This document shows, piece after piece, positions 61,371 through 64,000 of a DNA stretch of 64,000 nt. A program made the translations under genes and the position numbers. The stretch is from Helopsaltes ochotensis (taxonomy: Eukaryota; Chordata; Aves; Passeriformes; Locustellidae). Position 1 is the first letter of the stretch. Each line of letters opens with the position of its first letter. Where the stretch lies: contig VXBM01000097.1 of assembly GCA_013400155.1 (NCBI GenBank), positions 371,947 through 435,946 on the forward strand, given 5' to 3'. The notes beneath the pieces were generated by a model. The model was not told the DNA's origin and did no database searches. It saw only the letters and a program-made list of their open reading frames with translations.

Positions 61371-64000
61371 TCCTCTACTGAAGGAGAAAGAATTCTCAGG
61401 TAAAGTAGCTTACAATACAGAGAGCCTCCTGAATAAAATCGCCTTTGGGAGGCAGGGCTTTCTCTGAGAAAATTAAGGAATTGTAAGGCTACTTTCTTAT
61501 TAAGCTATGACTAATGTTGCTGAATAGTCCTTCTGGGCATTTACAGCATGCTTATATTTTCAGGGGAAATTTTAAGAAAAATGTTTGGGCAATTTTTGAT
61601 GTAGAATTACAGAAAAAATAAAGTTTTCCCATATGGCTGGGACGTGTCTTTCATCATCCTGTGAAAATAAAGCCAAATTTTGTCAACTCAGGAACCTATA
61701 AAATATAGAGCTCACACACACAGGTAAGACTCTTCCACCTTCAAAATAAATCCTCTCTTCCCAGCCATGCTAGAACCTCACCTCTCAGCCTCCATTCCAA
61801 AGGGGGCAGGCAGCTTTGTTTCATCCCCTCCAAGCTCCCAAAAAGCGCATACAAACCCCTTCGCTTTAGACAGCAGGCAGGATTAATTGCTTTTTAATTA
61901 GGCAATACGTCACATCTGCCTAATTCTCCCAGCAACCACAGGGTGGCGATCGTGTTCTGCGCGATCAAATTAATGGCTTTTGGTTCACAAGGTCACTTTG
62001 CACAAATAAACATCATGTACATCCTCTCGAAGGATTCTTCTGATTCCTTGTCTTAATGCTGAAAAATTGCAGGATTCATCATATCCCACCTGCGCCTGAT
62101 TTTTTTTTTTTTTGCCATTAATCTAAATCCCCACTCTTAGCTTATTTCATCAGTTGGTCTCATTTCATTTTTCTCCTCATCTGGCAATGCGTCCAATGAA
62201 AATTATCGCATGATGTCATGCAGGAATTCATTTCCACCCAGCAGTATTTTTAGGGGTTGCAGGCTACCTCTCATAAAGATATCTGATTGAATAGTAACTG
62301 GTAAACACTAAACTGCATATCAAGTAGCATAACTCACTCCAGCGGCTCACTAAAGCTTCATTGGGTTTGTCCTTGAGGCAATGAAAGTAACTACTTAATA
62401 TTTCACCATCTCTTTGATCATCTTTATAACATTTAGTTACCAAAGAACAGTAGCTGAAATGTAGCATCTGCTTGTCAAAAAAAGAAAAAAAAGAAGAAGA
62501 AAAAAATGCATATTTTAATTTTTATTTTTTTACCTTTTCTTTCTAATGAAATTGATTGAGACATAAAGATGACAGGTATTTGCATAGAAGCCAAGAGCAA
62601 TTCCACAGGAACAAGTGAATCTGCATTAGTAATAGCAGTAAAATAATGAAAATACAGAAATCATTCAGAGCACAATAACAGCCATGGTTGCATTTCACAA
62701 TTACAAAGAGTGAATTGATCATATCTGGGGAGGAAGACAATATTCTTTGGGGATTAAGGCACACTGGTAATTTCTTGCTAAAGACGACAGCTTGTTTTGG
62801 CTGTGACTTGTGTGATTGTTTCCCTGTGTTGTTTCCCTGTGTGGCTGTAAATTCTCTCAGAGAAGACCAGATTGGCAAATCTCAAGTCTCCTTTGTACAG
62901 GACCAAGGAAGTGTGCACAGGCGAAGAGGAGAATCAGATTCTCAATATTCACTCCTCCTGGATGTTCACAGATTTTCCAATTTGGTTTTAAAATAAAAAT
63001 ATATTAGCATCTAGCTAGGAAAACTTAAGTTTACATATAAAGTAGGCCAGGTTGATCTTGATGGAGTGAGAGAACCTGTCTGGAATAAAGATGATTATAC
63101 TCTACAGGAAAAATAAGAATGGGCAGCTTATTTGGGATGCAAATATTTTGACATTTATTCAGTGCTTTACATGGCATCACCAGCAGAAACAGCTCATATC
63201 CCTTCCTGTATCACTTGAGAGAGACCTTGGGAGAAAAAGCCAAAAATACTGAAAAAACCAATGGCTCATGTAGTATTACTAGGCAGAAATATTTGGCCCT
63301 AGAATCAGAGAGCCTTGACTTTCACGGCCCTAAATCAACATGGGCTGGTTAAAGACATGTACCTCTCTCCAGAGCAGAGTGTGAAGTGTGCTACGAGAGC
63401 AAAATTCAGTTCACTTGGTGTATATATATACAATTTTGTCGCAAAACCAGGCAAAAAAAGATCCATCCTTTCCCAGTCCTTGCTTTGAAGCATCAGATTA
63501 GCATTTGGAATCACTGCTAGCTGGCTCCTGGGGAAGAACTTTTGTGGACAACATGTGGCTGGCATCTATCCCCATGTGAATTAAGCACTGCAGCACTGGT
63601 AGGAATTGTCTCCCAAATTCCCAGGGCCACAAAAAGCTCATGTCAGTACACTCAGGTACAAACCCATCCTTGCATGCTGGGCATCACCAGAAATGACATT
63701 CAGCAAACAGAGAAAGTTCCTGGCCAAGAGAAGTTGAAACCTGTCACTTTGTTAATCTCCAGGACAACTCTGGCTCGCAGGAGGCTCCACCAAGGAGGAG
63801 CTACAAGTAGGAAGCTTGCTAGATGTGGTGGCTGAATCAGCCAGTGCACAGTCAGGGCTGGAAGATCTTTCCAAACATGCCAGCACTGGGAGGAGCTGAG
63901 GGAACATCAGGAAAAGTTGGAGTGGGGAGCTGAAAGACAAGGAACACAAGTATTGTGGTAGCCCTTCAAGGAAGGTCAGTGAAGAAGCTGAGAAACAGAA
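61371..64000. other. Intergenic stretch with candidate enhancer block
   Basis: Contains the candidate conserved element 61860-62260, a T-run at about 62101-62114, an A-rich purine tract at 62478-62506 and a short TA tract near 63421. Frames at the far right (63542-63949) are GC-richer but unrecognised. Confidence 0.6.
61860..62260. promoter_or_regulatory. Candidate conserved non-coding element
   Basis: A non-repeat block that has kept CpGs in an AT-rich setting and is packed with sites of developmental enhancers. It holds ATTAATTG (61882-61889), TTAATTA (61894-61900), a CRE-like TACGTCA (61906-61912), CGATCG (61947-61952), AAATTAATGG (61967-61976) and an SF-1/ERR-like CAAGGTCA (61988-61995). 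No open frame spans it. Conservation itself was not tested. Confidence 0.35.

Larger units (their letters stand above)
25451..64000. other. Intergenic region upstream of FSHR (inferred FSHR-NRXN1 gene desert)
   Basis: No recognisable protein-coding exon was found in this 38.5 kb. In mammals, and as far as I know in birds, FSHR lies head-on to a large gene-poor interval that ends at the 3' end of NRXN1. The near absence of genes here fits that. NRXN1 itself is not seen, so the assignment is inference from synteny. Confidence 0.55.

Overview
This is 64 kb of avian (or at least sauropsid) nuclear DNA. It is AT-rich, gene-poor and low in repeats. Every transposon I can recognise is a CR1-type LINE: young-looking 3' ends carrying the bird-type terminal ATTCTATG-like motif, plus older, more diverged copies. 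No bacterial or organellar features, ERV genes, tRNA/rRNA genes or CRISPR arrays were recognised. Almost all of the many short open frames are chance frames in non-coding DNA.

The one confidently identified gene is FSHR, the follicle-stimulating hormone receptor. Its coding exon 1 lies on the minus strand at 25056-25207. It encodes the signal peptide and the N-terminal four-cysteine cap and ends in a consensus splice donor. The receptor continues to the left, so 1-25055 is read as the 5' part of a large intron 1. I found no exon 2, and there is no large exon 10 (the seven-helix domain) in the window. The stretch 25208-25450 is the promoter/5'UTR side. Everything beyond it (25451-64000) is upstream intergenic DNA. 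From known vertebrate synteny this should be the start of the large gene-poor interval between FSHR and NRXN1; that last point is inferred, not seen.

Repeats by position: a both-ends-truncated CR1 ORF2 relic (11965-13260, minus); CR1 3' ends at 21563-21835 (minus), 30835-31402 (plus) and 61218-61370 (minus); and two old CR1 relics of the lineage better known from turtles and crocodilians (37340-38045 and 56545-57580, both plus). Simple repeats include a 90-bp T-rich run (1056-1145), a 122-bp A-run interrupted by an N (53804-53925), an exact 8 x 11-bp satellite (51415-51502) and several short dinucleotide tracts.

The intergenic half also holds features that known repeats do not explain. These are an exon-like open frame with a strong splice acceptor (32855-33086, minus), CpG-retaining homeodomain-site-rich blocks that look like conserved non-coding elements (61860-62260, 55540-55870, 52300-52640), a CTCF-like site (29785-29800), and several short perfect hairpins. 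I see no sign of a new multi-gene system. The best leads are the regulatory candidates upstream of FSHR and the orphan exon-like frame.
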